Below are positions 1 to 8,859 of a stretch of DNA of 64,000 nt, one piece after another. The translations under genes were made by a program, and so were the position numbers. Each line of letters begins with the position of its first letter. The first letter of the stretch is position 1. This stretch comes from Gallibacterium trehalosifermentans (GTDB taxonomy: Bacteria > Pseudomonadota > Gammaproteobacteria > Enterobacterales > Pasteurellaceae). The stretch is from positions 36,849 through 100,848 of the forward strand of contig NZ_JBHLWB010000006.1 of the NCBI RefSeq assembly GCF_042433055.1, written 5' to 3'. The notes below the pieces were generated by a model, which was not told the DNA's origin, did no database searches, and saw nothing but the letters and a program-made list of their open reading frames with translations.

Positions 1-33
1 CACATTCACCAGTACATTGATAAGGATAACTAA
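1..33 (+). CDS. 3' end of an upstream gene (partial)
   Basis: The first 30 bases read in frame 1 as ten codons (HIHQYIDKDN) followed by TAA, whose last base is the A of the dsbB start codon (TAATG). Such a one-base overlap is typical of translationally coupled genes, so this is probably the C-terminus of an upstream operon partner. In some Pasteurellaceae dsbB follows the Na+/H+ antiporter gene nhaB, but ten residues cannot establish identity. Confidence 0.4.
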   Translation, partial: HIHQYIDKDN

Positions 34-575
34 TGCTTACTGTTTTTAAATCTTGGTCTTTAACTCGTTCAGCTTGGTTCATTTTAGCGCTTTCTGGTTT
101 AGCTTTAGAATGTGCTGCACTTTATTTCCAGCATGGGCTAGGTTTACAGCCCTGTGTGATGTGTATTTATGAACGTGTTGCCTTGCTTACTGTGATTTTT
201 GGAAGTTTGATTGGCGCAATTTATCCTGCTTCTTTATTCTTACGAATTGTTGCAATTCTTGTTGGTGGGTGGGGTGCTATCAAAGGATTATTATTATCTA
301 TTGAACATGCTGATCTCCAACTCAATCCTGCGCCATGGAAACAATGTGAGTTTCGTCCAGATTTTCCACAAACCTTACCTCTTGATCAATGGTTTCCATC
401 TGTCTTTCAAGCGAGCGGATCTTGTAGTGAAATTACTTGGAGTTTTTTAGGTTATACCATGCCACAATGGTTAATTGTCATATTTGCTATTTATGTTGGA
501 CTCTGGCTGCTTATTGCATTAAGTCAATTTAAACGTAGTCATTCTCAGCGTCAAAGGCGTTTATTTAAATACTAA
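33..575 (+). CDS. dsbB: Disulfide bond formation protein B (DsbB)
   Basis: Inner-membrane quinone reductase that reoxidises periplasmic DsbA and passes the electrons to ubiquinone or menaquinone. The 180-residue product has the usual DsbB length and four hydrophobic segments. The first periplasmic loop carries the CVMC pair (C41, C44) that touches the quinone site, and the second loop carries C105 and C131, the pair that exchanges with DsbA; all four essential cysteines are present. The ATG overlaps the stop codon of the preceding gene by one base, with GGAT as a weak ribosome site. A hairpin terminator follows. Identity is secure from the cysteine pattern and topology. Confidence 0.95.
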   Translation: MLTVFKSWSLTRSAWFILALSGLALECAALYFQHGLGLQPCVMCIYERVALLTVIFGSLIGAIYPASLFLRIVAILVGGWGAIKGLLLSIEHADLQLNPAPWKQCEFRPDFPQTLPLDQWFPSVFQASGSCSEITWSFLGYTMPQWLIVIFAIYVGLWLLIALSQFKRSHSQRQRRLFKY

Positions 576-586
576 TCTTCTAAGAG

Positions 587-620
587 AAAGGATAAGTTTT
601 ATACATAATTTATCCTTTTT
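587..620 (+). terminator. Rho-independent terminator after dsbB
   Basis: AAAGGATAA (587-595) pairs with TTATCCTTT (610-618) around a 14-base loop, followed by further T residues. It lies just after the dsbB stop codon and ahead of arcB. Confidence 0.7.
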
Positions 621-645
621 TATTATATTTGTTCAGGGATAAAAA

Positions 646-2901
646 ATGGTTAATATTCGTCGTTCATTACAGAAATATATTGATTGGGTTATCCGTTTAG
701 GACGCTTACGTTTTTCGCTGCTAGGGATTGCGGTATTAGCTATCTTTGCCCTTTGTGTACAAATTTTATTAAGCATTTTTGTTACTGGGCAAGTTGATTG
801 GACAGATATTGCCAGATCAATTAGTTTCGGTTTAATTTCAGCCCCGTTCGTTATCTATTTTTTTAATGTAATAGTAGAAAAACTTGAACTTTCTCGCCAA
901 CATTTACATGAATCTAACATTGAACTTTCTCAAACTTTAGCCCTTCTCGAAAAAGAAATTTCAGAAAAGAATAAAGTTCAAATTGCGTTACAACAAAAAG
1001 CTGATTTTCTTCGTTCTTTTATTGATTCTTCTCCAGACTTAGTGTTTTCACGTTCCGAAGATGGCAAATTCCTAGAATGCAATCGTGCAATGGAATTACT
1101 CACAGGAAAAACAGAACAACAATTAAAAGCACTTTCACTCGATCAAATTTTCCCTGAAGAATTAGCAAAATATATTCAAGGAACAGATAAAGCCGTTTTA
1201 GAAAATAATATTGGTATGACTTATGAACAATGGTTTAAGTATCCAAATGGGAAAGTAGCGTGTTTTGAAATTCGTAAAGTACCTTATTATGATCAAATTA
1301 AACAATTACATTGCTTACTTGGTTTTGGGCGAGATATTACAGAACATAAGCGTTATCAAGAAACGATAGAAAGAGCTAATCGAGATAAATCTAATTTAAT
1401 GGCAACCATTAGCCATGAGTTACGTACTCCGCTGAATGGTATTATTGGATTAAGTCGTATCTTATTAGATAGTCAATTAAGTGAAAAACAGCGTAATTAT
1501 CTGCATACGATTAATGTGAGTGCGATTTCATTAGGGCATATTTTTAGCGACATTATTGATTTAGAGAAACTCGATTCACGTCGTATTCAACTCTATAAAA
1601 AAGAGACTGACGTATTTCGTCTATTAAGTGATATTGAAAATTTTGCAACTTTTATGGCAAACCAAAAGGGACTATCTTTTAAACTTGCTTACGATAATGA
1701 TCTTCCAAATTTCTTAATGCTGGATTATGCGCGTATTTCACAAATTCTATGGAATTTAATTAATAATGCTGTCAAATTTACTACCACAGGCGGATTAACG
1801 TTAAAATTTTCCCGTTTAGATCAACAGACCTATAGTTTTGCCTTAACGGATACAGGCGTGGGGATTCCTTTAGCAGAACAGAAAAAAATCTTTGCTATGT
1901 ATTATCAAGTCCGCTCAGGTAACCAAAAGGCGCTTGGAAGTGGTATTGGCTTATCTATTTCCAAAAAAATCGCCAAATTAATGAATGGTAATTTAATGGT
2001 AAATAGTGAAGTAGGAAAAGGCTCAACATTTACCTTTACTTTCAAAGCAGAAGAGGTTGCTAAATTACCGCCTATTGTAACTATCCCAGAATTACAACAT
2101 CTCTCAATCCTTTTAGTTGAAGATATTGAAATTAACGTGATTGTGGCGCGTTCTGTGTTAGAAAAGTTAGGTTATCGCGTTGATGTTGCAATGAATGGAA
2201 AAGACGCTATCAAAAGGGTTGAAGAGAAACAATATGATCTTGTCTTGTTAGATATTCACCTGCCTGATATGACGGGGTTTGAAATAGCGGAATATTTACG
2301 TCAACAATATGAAGAAGAAAAATATGATTATCTTCCGCCGTTAGTAGCATTAACAGCAAATGTCGTGGCAAATAAACAAGATTATTTTAAACGAGGTATG
2401 GACGATGTATTACAAAAACCATTGTCGTTAGATGCGCTCAACCAATGTTTACTAAATCTTTTTGATCTTCAACCTCAGCTAATTGAAAAGTTTGAGATAG
2501 AGCAAGCTATAGTGGAAGCAGATAAACCAGCAGATCAACCTTGGCAACAGTTAGATCTTGTTATGTTAAATGAACTCTCCAATATGCTTGGTAAAAAAGC
2601 GATTCAAAGTAATTTAAAATTATTTGTTTTAATGATGCCAAATTACTTACAAGATTTAAATGATACCTATCACCGTTATCTAGATGATCCACAACAGAAA
2701 CAACTTCTCTGTGAAATAGCGCATAAAATTAAAGGTGCTGCGTCGTCCGTTGGGTTAAAAGCGCTACAAGAGATTAGTAAAGCGGTACAAAATGGAGAAG
2801 AAGAGGATTGGGATAGTGAATTAGCAGAGCGTATTGAACAACTGCAACATTGGCAGCAACATACAGATTGTTTACAACAATGGTTGGATCAAAAGTATTA
2901 A
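646..2901 (+). CDS. arcB: Aerobic respiration control sensor kinase ArcB (tripartite, PAS-containing)
   Basis: Hybrid histidine kinase that reads the redox state of the quinone pool and phosphorylates the response regulator ArcA under low oxygen. The order seen is: two membrane segments (about residues 22-75), a coiled-coil linker (about 80-118), a PAS domain (about 120-240), HisKA with H257 in the motif SHELRTPLN, HATPase, a receiver domain with D536 in LLDIHLP, and a C-terminal HPt domain with H693 in AHKIKG. C145 and C206 in the PAS region have the same 61-residue spacing as the redox-active C180 and C241 of E. coli ArcB. The ArcB of Haemophilus influenzae is known to lack the PAS domain, so this is the longer, enteric-like form. 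The stop codon is one base from the menH start. Confidence 0.95.
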   Translation: MVNIRRSLQKYIDWVIRLGRLRFSLLGIAVLAIFALCVQILLSIFVTGQVDWTDIARSISFGLISAPFVIYFFNVIVEKLELSRQHLHESNIELSQTLALLEKEISEKNKVQIALQQKADFLRSFIDSSPDLVFSRSEDGKFLECNRAMELLTGKTEQQLKALSLDQIFPEELAKYIQGTDKAVLENNIGMTYEQWFKYPNGKVACFEIRKVPYYDQIKQLHCLLGFGRDITEHKRYQETIERANRDKSNLMATISHELRTPLNGIIGLSRILLDSQLSEKQRNYLHTINVSAISLGHIFSDIIDLEKLDSRRIQLYKKETDVFRLLSDIENFATFMANQKGLSFKLAYDNDLPNFLMLDYARISQILWNLINNAVKFTTTGGLTLKFSRLDQQTYSFALTDTGVGIPLAEQKKIFAMYYQVRSGNQKALGSGIGLSISKKIAKLMNGNLMVNSEVGKGSTFTFTFKAEEVAKLPPIVTIPELQHLSILLVEDIEINVIVARSVLEKLGYRVDVAMNGKDAIKRVEEKQYDLVLLDIHLPDMTGFEIAEYLRQQYEEEKYDYLPPLVALTANVVANKQDYFKRGMDDVLQKPLSLDALNQCLLNLFDLQPQLIEKFEIEQAIVEADKPADQPWQQLDLVMLNELSNMLGKKAIQSNLKLFVLMMPNYLQDLNDTYHRYLDDPQQKQLLCEIAHKIKGAASSVGLKALQEISKAVQNGEEEDWDSELAERIEQLQHWQQHTDCLQQWLDQKY

Positions 2902-2902
2902 T

Positions 2903-3631
2903 ATGCAGAATCTTATTTTTTTACATGGTTTTCTCGGCTCTCGCCATGACTGGCAAGTTGTTATTCATCATTTACCTAATACCTGTTGTTTTTGCTTAGA
3001 TTTACCAGGGCATGGTGAAAATCATCAGCTTGCAATCACCAATTTTACCGATGCTGCCGAATGGTTATCTCAACAAATCGAATCAGCTGTGGGGGAGCAA
3101 CCGTATCATCTGATTGGCTATTCTCTTGGCGGGCGTTTAGCGGCATATTTTGCCACACAAACGGATTTTCCAATCCATAATCTACACAAAGTTTGCCTAG
3201 AGGGGGCAAATTTAGGCTTAACTTCACAACTTGAACGTGAACAACGATGGCAGAATGATTTACATTGGGCAATACGTTTTTCACAAGAACCGATAGAACA
3301 CGTATTAGCAGACTGGTATCAACAGGTCGTGTTTGCTGATCTGACTCATGAACAACGGCAAGCATTAATCCAGTTACGCCGACATAATTCCCCTATTGGA
3401 TTAAGCCAAATGTTACAAGCAACCTCATTAGCCAAACAACCTAATTTGTGGGCAATCATTCAAGCTCAGCCAGAACGTTTTTATTATTTTTGTGGGGAAA
3501 ATGATCTAAAATTTCGTCAACTTGCAGAAAAGCATCAATTAAACCTAACATTAATCTGTAAAGTTGGGCATAATGCGCATATTCATCAGCCAGCAGAATT
3601 TGCTCAGCAGTTGGCAGCACTATTTTGTTAA
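2903..3631 (+). CDS. menH: MenH, SHCHC synthase (menaquinone synthesis)
   Basis: Alpha/beta hydrolase that eliminates pyruvate from SEPHCHC to give SHCHC in menaquinone biosynthesis. From the ATG at 2903 the protein has 242 residues, close to the 252 of E. coli MenH. The oxyanion region FLHGFLGSRHDW is at the N-terminus, the nucleophile elbow GYSLGGR is in the first half, and GHNAHIHQP near the C-terminus supplies the catalytic His. A longer reading frame opens at 2834 inside arcB, but homology begins at MQNLIFLHG, one base after the arcB stop, so 2903 is chosen. menB follows 16 bases later, forming a men gene pair. Confidence 0.88.
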   Translation: MQNLIFLHGFLGSRHDWQVVIHHLPNTCCFCLDLPGHGENHQLAITNFTDAAEWLSQQIESAVGEQPYHLIGYSLGGRLAAYFATQTDFPIHNLHKVCLEGANLGLTSQLEREQRWQNDLHWAIRFSQEPIEHVLADWYQQVVFADLTHEQRQALIQLRRHNSPIGLSQMLQATSLAKQPNLWAIIQAQPERFYYFCGENDLKFRQLAEKHQLNLTLICKVGHNAHIHQPAEFAQQLAALFC

Positions 3632-3647
3632 GAAAAAAGGAAAAGTT

Positions 3648-4505
3648 ATGTTATATCCAAGTGAAGATTTTTTATACGCACCAGTAAAATGGCAAGATTG
3701 CAGTGAGGGATATACTGATATTCTCTATCATAAATCTACCGATGGTATTGCTAAAATCACAATCAATCGCCCTCAAGTACGCAATGCTTTTCGTCCACAA
3801 ACGGTAAAAGAGATGATCCAAGCTTTTGCTGATGCACGTTTTGATGAAAAAATTGGTGTTATTGTATTAACTGGACAAGGTGAAAAAGCATTCTGTTCTG
3901 GTGGTGATCAGAAAGTGCGTGGTGATTATGGTGGTTATAAAGACGATCAAGGCACACACCACTTAAACGTGCTTGATTTTCAACGTGATATTCGGACTTG
4001 TCCAAAACCTGTTGTGGCAATGGTTGCAGGTTATGCGATTGGTGGTGGTCATGTATTGCATATGATGTGCGATTTAACGATTGCTGCAGAGAATGCAATT
4101 TTTGGTCAAACTGGTCCAAGAGTAGGATCATTTGATGGGGGGTGGGGGGCTTCTTATATGGCTCGTATTGTAGGGCAAAAGAAAGCGCGCGAAATTTGGT
4201 TCCTTTGCCGTCAATATAACGCACAAGAAGCTTTAGATATGGGCTTAGTAAACACTGTTGTTCCTTATGAAGATTTAGAAAAAGAAACTGTACGTTGGTG
4301 TCGTGAGATGCTACAAAATAGCCCAATCGCTTTACGTTGCCTAAAAGCGGCATTAAATGCGGATTGTGATGGTCAGTCTGGCTTACAAGAGTTGGCTGGA
4401 AATGCAACAATGTTGTTCTATATGACAGAAGAGGGGCAAGAGGGGCGTAATGCCTTTAATGAAAAACGCCAACCAGACTTTAGTAAATTTAAACGCAATC
4501 CTTAA
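3648..4505 (+). CDS. menB: 1,4-dihydroxy-2-naphthoyl-CoA synthase (MenB)
   Basis: Crotonase-family enzyme that closes the naphthalene ring of menaquinone by converting o-succinylbenzoyl-CoA to dihydroxynaphthoyl-CoA. The ATG at 3648 is preceded by AAAAAAGGAAAAG and gives 285 residues, exactly the length of E. coli MenB; the frame also extends upstream to 3564 inside menH, which I reject. Visible signatures are FCSGGDQKVRG (CoA and oxyanion site), GYAIGGGH, and the GQTGPRVGSFDGGWGASY segment that distinguishes MenB from other crotonases. Codons for the GGWGA part form two runs of six G separated by one T (4137-4149), unusual for this AT-rich genome. A bidirectional terminator follows. Confidence 0.95.
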   Translation: MLYPSEDFLYAPVKWQDCSEGYTDILYHKSTDGIAKITINRPQVRNAFRPQTVKEMIQAFADARFDEKIGVIVLTGQGEKAFCSGGDQKVRGDYGGYKDDQGTHHLNVLDFQRDIRTCPKPVVAMVAGYAIGGGHVLHMMCDLTIAAENAIFGQTGPRVGSFDGGWGASYMARIVGQKKAREIWFLCRQYNAQEALDMGLVNTVVPYEDLEKETVRWCREMLQNSPIALRCLKAALNADCDGQSGLQELAGNATMLFYMTEEGQEGRNAFNEKRQPDFSKFKRNP

Positions 4506-4511
4506 TAATAC

Positions 4512-4543
4512 AAAAAATGGTCAGTAATTACTGACCATTTTTT
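4512..4543. terminator. Bidirectional terminator between menB and glyS
   Basis: A near-perfect hairpin with AAATGGTCAGTAA on one arm and its complement on the other, flanked by A residues on the left and T residues on the right, lies between the convergent genes menB and glyS. It can end transcription from both sides. Confidence 0.85.
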
Positions 4544-4550
4544 AGATAAA

Positions 4551-6617
4551 TTATTGCAACAACGAAATATCCGCCACTTGCAAGAACAGCTGTTGTAAAG
4601 TGTGCAAGATAGCTAAGCGGTTTTGACGAAGTGCAGGATCGTCTGCGTTTACCATTACATTTTCAAAGAAATTATCCACAGGCTGACGCAGGCTGGCGAG
4701 CTTGTCTAGCACTTGGGTGTAATCGCCTTGTGCGATTAATGGTTTCACTTCATTTTCTAAGGCGATCACCGTTTCCGCTAACGCTTTTTCCGCTGGCTCA
4801 ACACAACGGGCTAGATCAATCGTGCCAATGGTGCTGTCAGCTTTGGCTAAGATATTTGCTACACGCTTGTTAGCAGCAGCTAGGGCTTCTGCCACATCTA
4901 GGGTGCGGAAGTGTGAAACCGCACGCACACGGGCATCAAAATCGGCAGGCTTAGTTGGGCGGCGAGCCAATACCGCTTGGATCACATCTACGCCAAAGCC
5001 TTCATCTTGATACCACGCACGGAAACGCCCGAGCATAAAGTCTAGCACGTCATTCACCACATTTTGATTGCTGAGTTTGTCGCCATAAAGTGCGGTCGCT
5101 TTTTCAACTAATTGCTGTAAATCGAGCGGTAATTTTTTCTCGACAATAATCCGCAACACGCCCAATGCTGCACGGCGGAGAGCGAACGGGTCTTTATCGC
5201 CTTTCGGATGTTGCCCAATGCCGAAAATCCCAGCCAGCGTATCTAGCTTATCCGCCAACGCCACACAGCACGCCACCAAGCTATTTGGTAAGGCATCGCC
5301 AGCAAAACGTGGCATATATTGCTCATTTAGTGCGACCGCCACCTCTTCATCTTCGCCATCGTGGCGAGCGTAGTGCATTCCCATTACACCTTGCGTGTCG
5401 GTAAATTCAAACACCATATTGGTCATTAAATCACATTTTGACAGCAAGCCAGCACGTTTTGCTTTGGTTTCATCTGCCCCAATCAGCCCTGCGATAATAC
5501 CGCTTAATTGCTCAATGCGAGCGGTTTTATCACGCAATGTACCGAGCTGTTGTTGGAAAAGGACGGTTTCTAAACGTGGCAGGTTGTCTTCCAAACGCTG
5601 TTTTAAATCGGTTTTGAAGAAAAATTCCGCATCGGTTAAACGTGGACGCACCACTTTTTCGTTACCCTCGATGATCGCACTTGGATCGTCAGGGTTGATG
5701 TTAGAGACAAAGATAAAGTGCGGTAATAATTTGCCATTTTTATCATAAATCGGGAAATATTTTTGGTCGCCTTTCATTGTGTAAACTAAGGCTTCCGCTG
5801 GCACGGCAAGGAAACGCTCTTCAAATTTGGCGGTCAGCACATTTGGGTATTCCACAAGGGCGGTAACTTCATCTAATAAGTCATCTTCAATGTCTGCCAC
5901 CCCACCGCAAGCGGTCGCTTTTTCTTGCGATTTTGCAAAAATTTCCGCACGGCGTTCGTTGAAATCGGCAATGACCATTCCTTTTTCTTTCAGCAATGCT
6001 GGGTATTGATCGGCGTGTGTGATTTGGAACTCACGTTCACCTAAAAAGCGATGCCCACGAATGGTGTTACCGCTTGCCACGCCAAGAATTTCACCAGCGA
6101 TCAGCTCATCGCCCAATAACAACGTAACTGTATGCACAGGGCGGACAAACTGCTCGCTTTTATCGCCCCAACGCATTGTTTTTGGAATGGGCAATTTGGC
6201 TAACGCATTGCTGATAATCCCCACCAGCAAGTTTTTGGTCGGTTGCCCTTCCACCACTGCACGATGAACCAACCACTCGCCTTTGTCTGTGGTTAAGCGT
6301 TGGGCTTGATCCACGGTGATGCCACAGCCTCTCGCCCAGCCTTCTGCTGCTTTGGTCGGTTTGCCATCTGCATCAAACGCCGCAGAAACTGCAGGCCCTC
6401 GTTTTTCAATCTCTTTACTCGGCTGGGCGGTGGCTAACGCCAACACTTTCACCGCCAAACGACGAGGGGCAGCAAACCACTGCACCTGCTCAAAGGCAAG
6501 CCCAGCTTGGTTAAGCTCTTGCTCTACATTTTCTTTAAACGCCACCGCTAATTTTTTCAGAGCCTTCGGTGGTAGCTCTTCAGTGCCGATCTCGGCGAGG
6601 AAGTTTTGTGTTGTCAT
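4551..6617 (-). CDS. glyS: Glycyl-tRNA synthetase beta subunit
   Basis: Beta subunit of the alpha2-beta2 bacterial glycyl-tRNA synthetase, needed for tRNA binding and charging together with GlyQ. The start MTTQNFLAEIGTEELPP at 6617, preceded by TAAAGAG, gives 688 residues (E. coli 689); a frame opening seven codons upstream is not needed. The N-terminal GTEELPPK motif and the C-terminal anticodon-binding-like region with VMVNADDPALRQNRL are typical. The gene is visibly richer in G+C than the surrounding AT-rich genes and contains an exact Hin-type uptake core (AAGTGCGGT, 5088-5096) and an Apl-type core (CAAGCGGTC, 5908-5916). It is separated from glyQ by a glutaredoxin-like gene and two nuclease-like genes. 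Confidence 0.96.
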   Translation of the reverse strand: MTTQNFLAEIGTEELPPKALKKLAVAFKENVEQELNQAGLAFEQVQWFAAPRRLAVKVLALATAQPSKEIEKRGPAVSAAFDADGKPTKAAEGWARGCGITVDQAQRLTTDKGEWLVHRAVVEGQPTKNLLVGIISNALAKLPIPKTMRWGDKSEQFVRPVHTVTLLLGDELIAGEILGVASGNTIRGHRFLGEREFQITHADQYPALLKEKGMVIADFNERRAEIFAKSQEKATACGGVADIEDDLLDEVTALVEYPNVLTAKFEERFLAVPAEALVYTMKGDQKYFPIYDKNGKLLPHFIFVSNINPDDPSAIIEGNEKVVRPRLTDAEFFFKTDLKQRLEDNLPRLETVLFQQQLGTLRDKTARIEQLSGIIAGLIGADETKAKRAGLLSKCDLMTNMVFEFTDTQGVMGMHYARHDGEDEEVAVALNEQYMPRFAGDALPNSLVACCVALADKLDTLAGIFGIGQHPKGDKDPFALRRAALGVLRIIVEKKLPLDLQQLVEKATALYGDKLSNQNVVNDVLDFMLGRFRAWYQDEGFGVDVIQAVLARRPTKPADFDARVRAVSHFRTLDVAEALAAANKRVANILAKADSTIGTIDLARCVEPAEKALAETVIALENEVKPLIAQGDYTQVLDKLASLRQPVDNFFENVMVNADDPALRQNRLAILHTLQQLFLQVADISLLQ

Positions 6618-6627
6618 TTTTTTCTCT

Positions 6628-7458
6628 TTAATTTTCAATAATTAGTTTAATTGAGTTATTTTCATTATTAAAATGCCATTTTGCATTTTTAGGTGTAATA
6701 ATATTATCTATTGAAAGTAAATTATATTTTCTAAGTATTTCAGTAACACCACCCAAATAGCGTCTACTCTTATCTATGGTTAAGCTATATTCCTTATCAT
6801 TAACTAGTACGCTTATTCTTTTTAATGACTCAGGAAGCAATCTAATAATTGATGATGGCATAGAAATAATTCTCGCCCTAACATCATTTGAAGTAATAAC
6901 TTTTTCTATATAATCTTCGTTAATGCCCATATTAGATTTTACGTTAGACACTCCTTTTTTGTGAGTGAATATATCCATCTGCTCTCGGCTAAAAATAGGT
7001 CTAAAAACAAATCCCACTCCATTATCAATACAACTTTGTATCAATGATGAGCCATCAATAATAACAACGGGTTTTGATTGGTCATTTACTGCTTCTTTTT
7101 TCGCATCTTCAGTAAAATTAGAAGTTGAAATCATTATCCCTTTATGACCAAAAGGAATAGTCCCTTTCAACTCACGAATCATTTTTACGTTAATTTTATT
7201 CTTTAGGGAATATCGTTTTGCTTGGATAAAATAATGAGCAGTATCAATTTCACTAAAATCACCTATTCCCTTGCGTACAGCCACGAGATCAATACCTCCA
7301 TCCCTAGATTTTTTCGTAACCTGAACTTCATCTAATCCAATTTTAATCAGATATTCTTTTAAAAATTCTTCAAACTCATATCCAGTAGTAAAATAATCAT
7401 AAAATTGTTGCTGTAATGCGAGCAATTCTTTTTCATCTAATAATGCTGAAATCTTCAA
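6628..7458 (-). CDS. Mrr-like restriction endonuclease-type protein
   Basis: Putative PD-(D/E)XK nuclease of the Mrr_cat type. The catalytic pattern is visible in the N-terminal third: an acidic helix (E28-EF around residues 28-32), SRDGGIDLVA (D57) and then IQAKRY (Q79, K81), the QxK variant used by Mrr-family enzymes. The remaining 180 residues match nothing I recognise and may recognise DNA or modification. The start is TTG at 7458 preceded by AGGAG five bases upstream. The gene is markedly more AT-rich than glyS, ten bases away, and sits between the two halves of the glyQ-glyS locus next to a second nuclease-like gene, which suggests insertion of a small defence or addiction cassette. Its target is unknown. 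Confidence 0.75.
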   Translation of the reverse strand: MKISALLDEKELLALQQQFYDYFTTGYEFEEFLKEYLIKIGLDEVQVTKKSRDGGIDLVAVRKGIGDFSEIDTAHYFIQAKRYSLKNKINVKMIRELKGTIPFGHKGIMISTSNFTEDAKKEAVNDQSKPVVIIDGSSLIQSCIDNGVGFVFRPIFSREQMDIFTHKKGVSNVKSNMGINEDYIEKVITSNDVRARIISMPSSIIRLLPESLKRISVLVNDKEYSLTIDKSRRYLGGVTEILRKYNLLSIDNIITPKNAKWHFNNENNSIKLIIEN

Positions 7459-7487
7459 CTGAACTCCTATAAATTAGGTACTTTTAG

Positions 7488-8519
7488 TTATTTAGAAAAC
7501 CTCTGTTTCGCCTTTTCCACCGCCAAATGCAACCGTTGTTCTAATGCTTCTTTACTCGGCAGTACGGTGCTATATTCTGCAATATGAATATCGGATTGTT
7601 TTAAATCCAATAATTCCACTTGTTCTTGCTTTTTCGAGCTACATAAAATAATGCCAAGTGGTGGGTTTTCGCCCTCTTCTTGTTCATATTTCGTCAGCCA
7701 CGCAAGATAGAGTTCCATTTGGCTTTTATGTGAATGTTTAAAACTTTCTGTTTTCAGTTCAATCGCAATCAGGCGTTTTAGCTTGCGGTTATAAAAAAGC
7801 AAGTCGATATAAAAATCGTCATTGTCAATTTGAATGCGTTTTTGCCGTGCGATAAAGGTAAAGCCAGCCCCTAATTCTAGCAGAAATTGCTCAATATCAC
7901 GCAAAATAGCGTCTTCGAGATCTTTTTCTAAGTAGCGATCATTAAGTTCTAAAAAATCTAAAATATAAGGATCTTTCAACACCATTGACTGATTATATTC
8001 GCCTTTTTCTCGTAGCAATGCCAGCTCTTGCACAATGGTTTCATCAGGCTTTTTAGAAATCGCCGTACGTTCAAAAAGCAGTGAGCCAATGCGATCTTCT
8101 AATGTTCTTGTACTCCAACGCTCTTGGGCAGCCATTGTTGCGTAAAAGTCTCGTTTTATCGGATCATCAATATAAATAATGCTTTTAAAGTGTGTCCAAC
8201 TTAATTTTCCACGCAGTGCGTGGACAATTTCAATGTCGTGAAAAGTTTCAGCAAATCTCACACAATAGTTAAGGTGTGAACGCCCCCAACCTTTCCCAAA
8301 CTGCTCGGTTAAACTTTTAGACAGATTTTTAATCACTTCTTTGCCATATTCTGCCCGTTCATTTTGCAGAATATGCTGATTAATCCGTGAGCCAATATGC
8401 CAATAGAGCAGTGTCAGCTCAGCATTCACCGTTGCAGACACTCGCTGTTTGCTCTGTTGAATTAATTGGCTAATTTCGCCGATTAATTGTTGGTTCGCTG
8501 GCATATTTGGGTTTGTCAT
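7488..8519 (-). CDS. YhcG-family PDDEXK nuclease domain protein (DUF1016)
   Basis: The product has the two-part structure of the YhcG/DUF1016 family: an N-terminal helical domain (about residues 10-150, with the conserved LLYWHIGSRI and GWGRSHL segments) and a C-terminal PD-(D/E)XK nuclease fold. In the latter, D239 in FYIDLLFYN and E254/K256 in IAIELK are the expected catalytic residues. I chose the ATG at 8519 (343 residues); a GTG three codons upstream at 8528 is possible. The family is widespread and often found near restriction-modification and other defence genes, but its reaction is not well established. Here it lies 29 bases upstream of the Mrr-like gene in the same direction, within the glycyl-tRNA synthetase locus. 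Confidence 0.8.
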   Translation of the reverse strand: MTNPNMPANQQLIGEISQLIQQSKQRVSATVNAELTLLYWHIGSRINQHILQNERAEYGKEVIKNLSKSLTEQFGKGWGRSHLNYCVRFAETFHDIEIVHALRGKLSWTHFKSIIYIDDPIKRDFYATMAAQERWSTRTLEDRIGSLLFERTAISKKPDETIVQELALLREKGEYNQSMVLKDPYILDFLELNDRYLEKDLEDAILRDIEQFLLELGAGFTFIARQKRIQIDNDDFYIDLLFYNRKLKRLIAIELKTESFKHSHKSQMELYLAWLTKYEQEEGENPPLGIILCSSKKQEQVELLDLKQSDIHIAEYSTVLPSKEALEQRLHLAVEKAKQRFSK

Positions 8520-8597
8520 TTTATGCACTCACTTTTTCTTGATTATCCGTTGCCACAATGTCTGTGCGTTCGGTTTAGGTGTTGTCGGTATACTGCA

Positions 8598-8858
8598 TTA
8601 CTTAAACAGATACGCCAACTCATCAACATCTAAGTAGATCTCATCTTTCCACACTAACGCAGGAATGCCGATAGTGCCGTTTTCTTTTGCGTGATCGAAC
8701 GCAGAATGACGATCACGCAGGCGGAGGAATTGTTTAAAATTTGCAAGATTTTCCAAAATTTCGACCGCTTGATACTCAATGTTCAGTGCCGCCAACGCTG
8801 CCACAAAGGGGGCGGTGTCGGGGCAATCTTTGGCGTAATAGAGTATTGGCTGACGCAT
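8598..8858 (-). CDS. Glutaredoxin-related protein
   Basis: An 86-residue protein with a thioredoxin-like glutaredoxin fold: YYAKDCPDTAPF near the N-terminus is a one-cysteine CPDT active site, GIPALVWKDEIYL supplies the cis-Pro segment and a strand, and the C-terminal DVDELAYLF helix is typical. It lacks the second cysteine of dithiol glutaredoxins, so it would act by a monothiol mechanism or as a binding protein. Its ATG is one base after the glyQ stop, so it is very probably co-translated with glyQ. An Apl-type uptake core (GACCGCTTG, 8763-8771) lies inside the gene. Physiological role unknown. Confidence 0.75.
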   Translation of the reverse strand: MRQPILYYAKDCPDTAPFVAALAALNIEYQAVEILENLANFKQFLRLRDRHSAFDHAKENGTIGIPALVWKDEIYLDVDELAYLFK

Positions 8859-8859
8859 T

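Noticed and set aside
4137..4149. Two runs of six G in menB as a phase-variation tract
   Set aside because: The runs are interrupted by a T and encode the conserved GGWGA segment of MenB; six-base runs are short for slippage.
3859..4410. 183-codon minus-strand frame inside menB
   Set aside because: It overlaps a well-conserved gene completely and has no recognisable domain.
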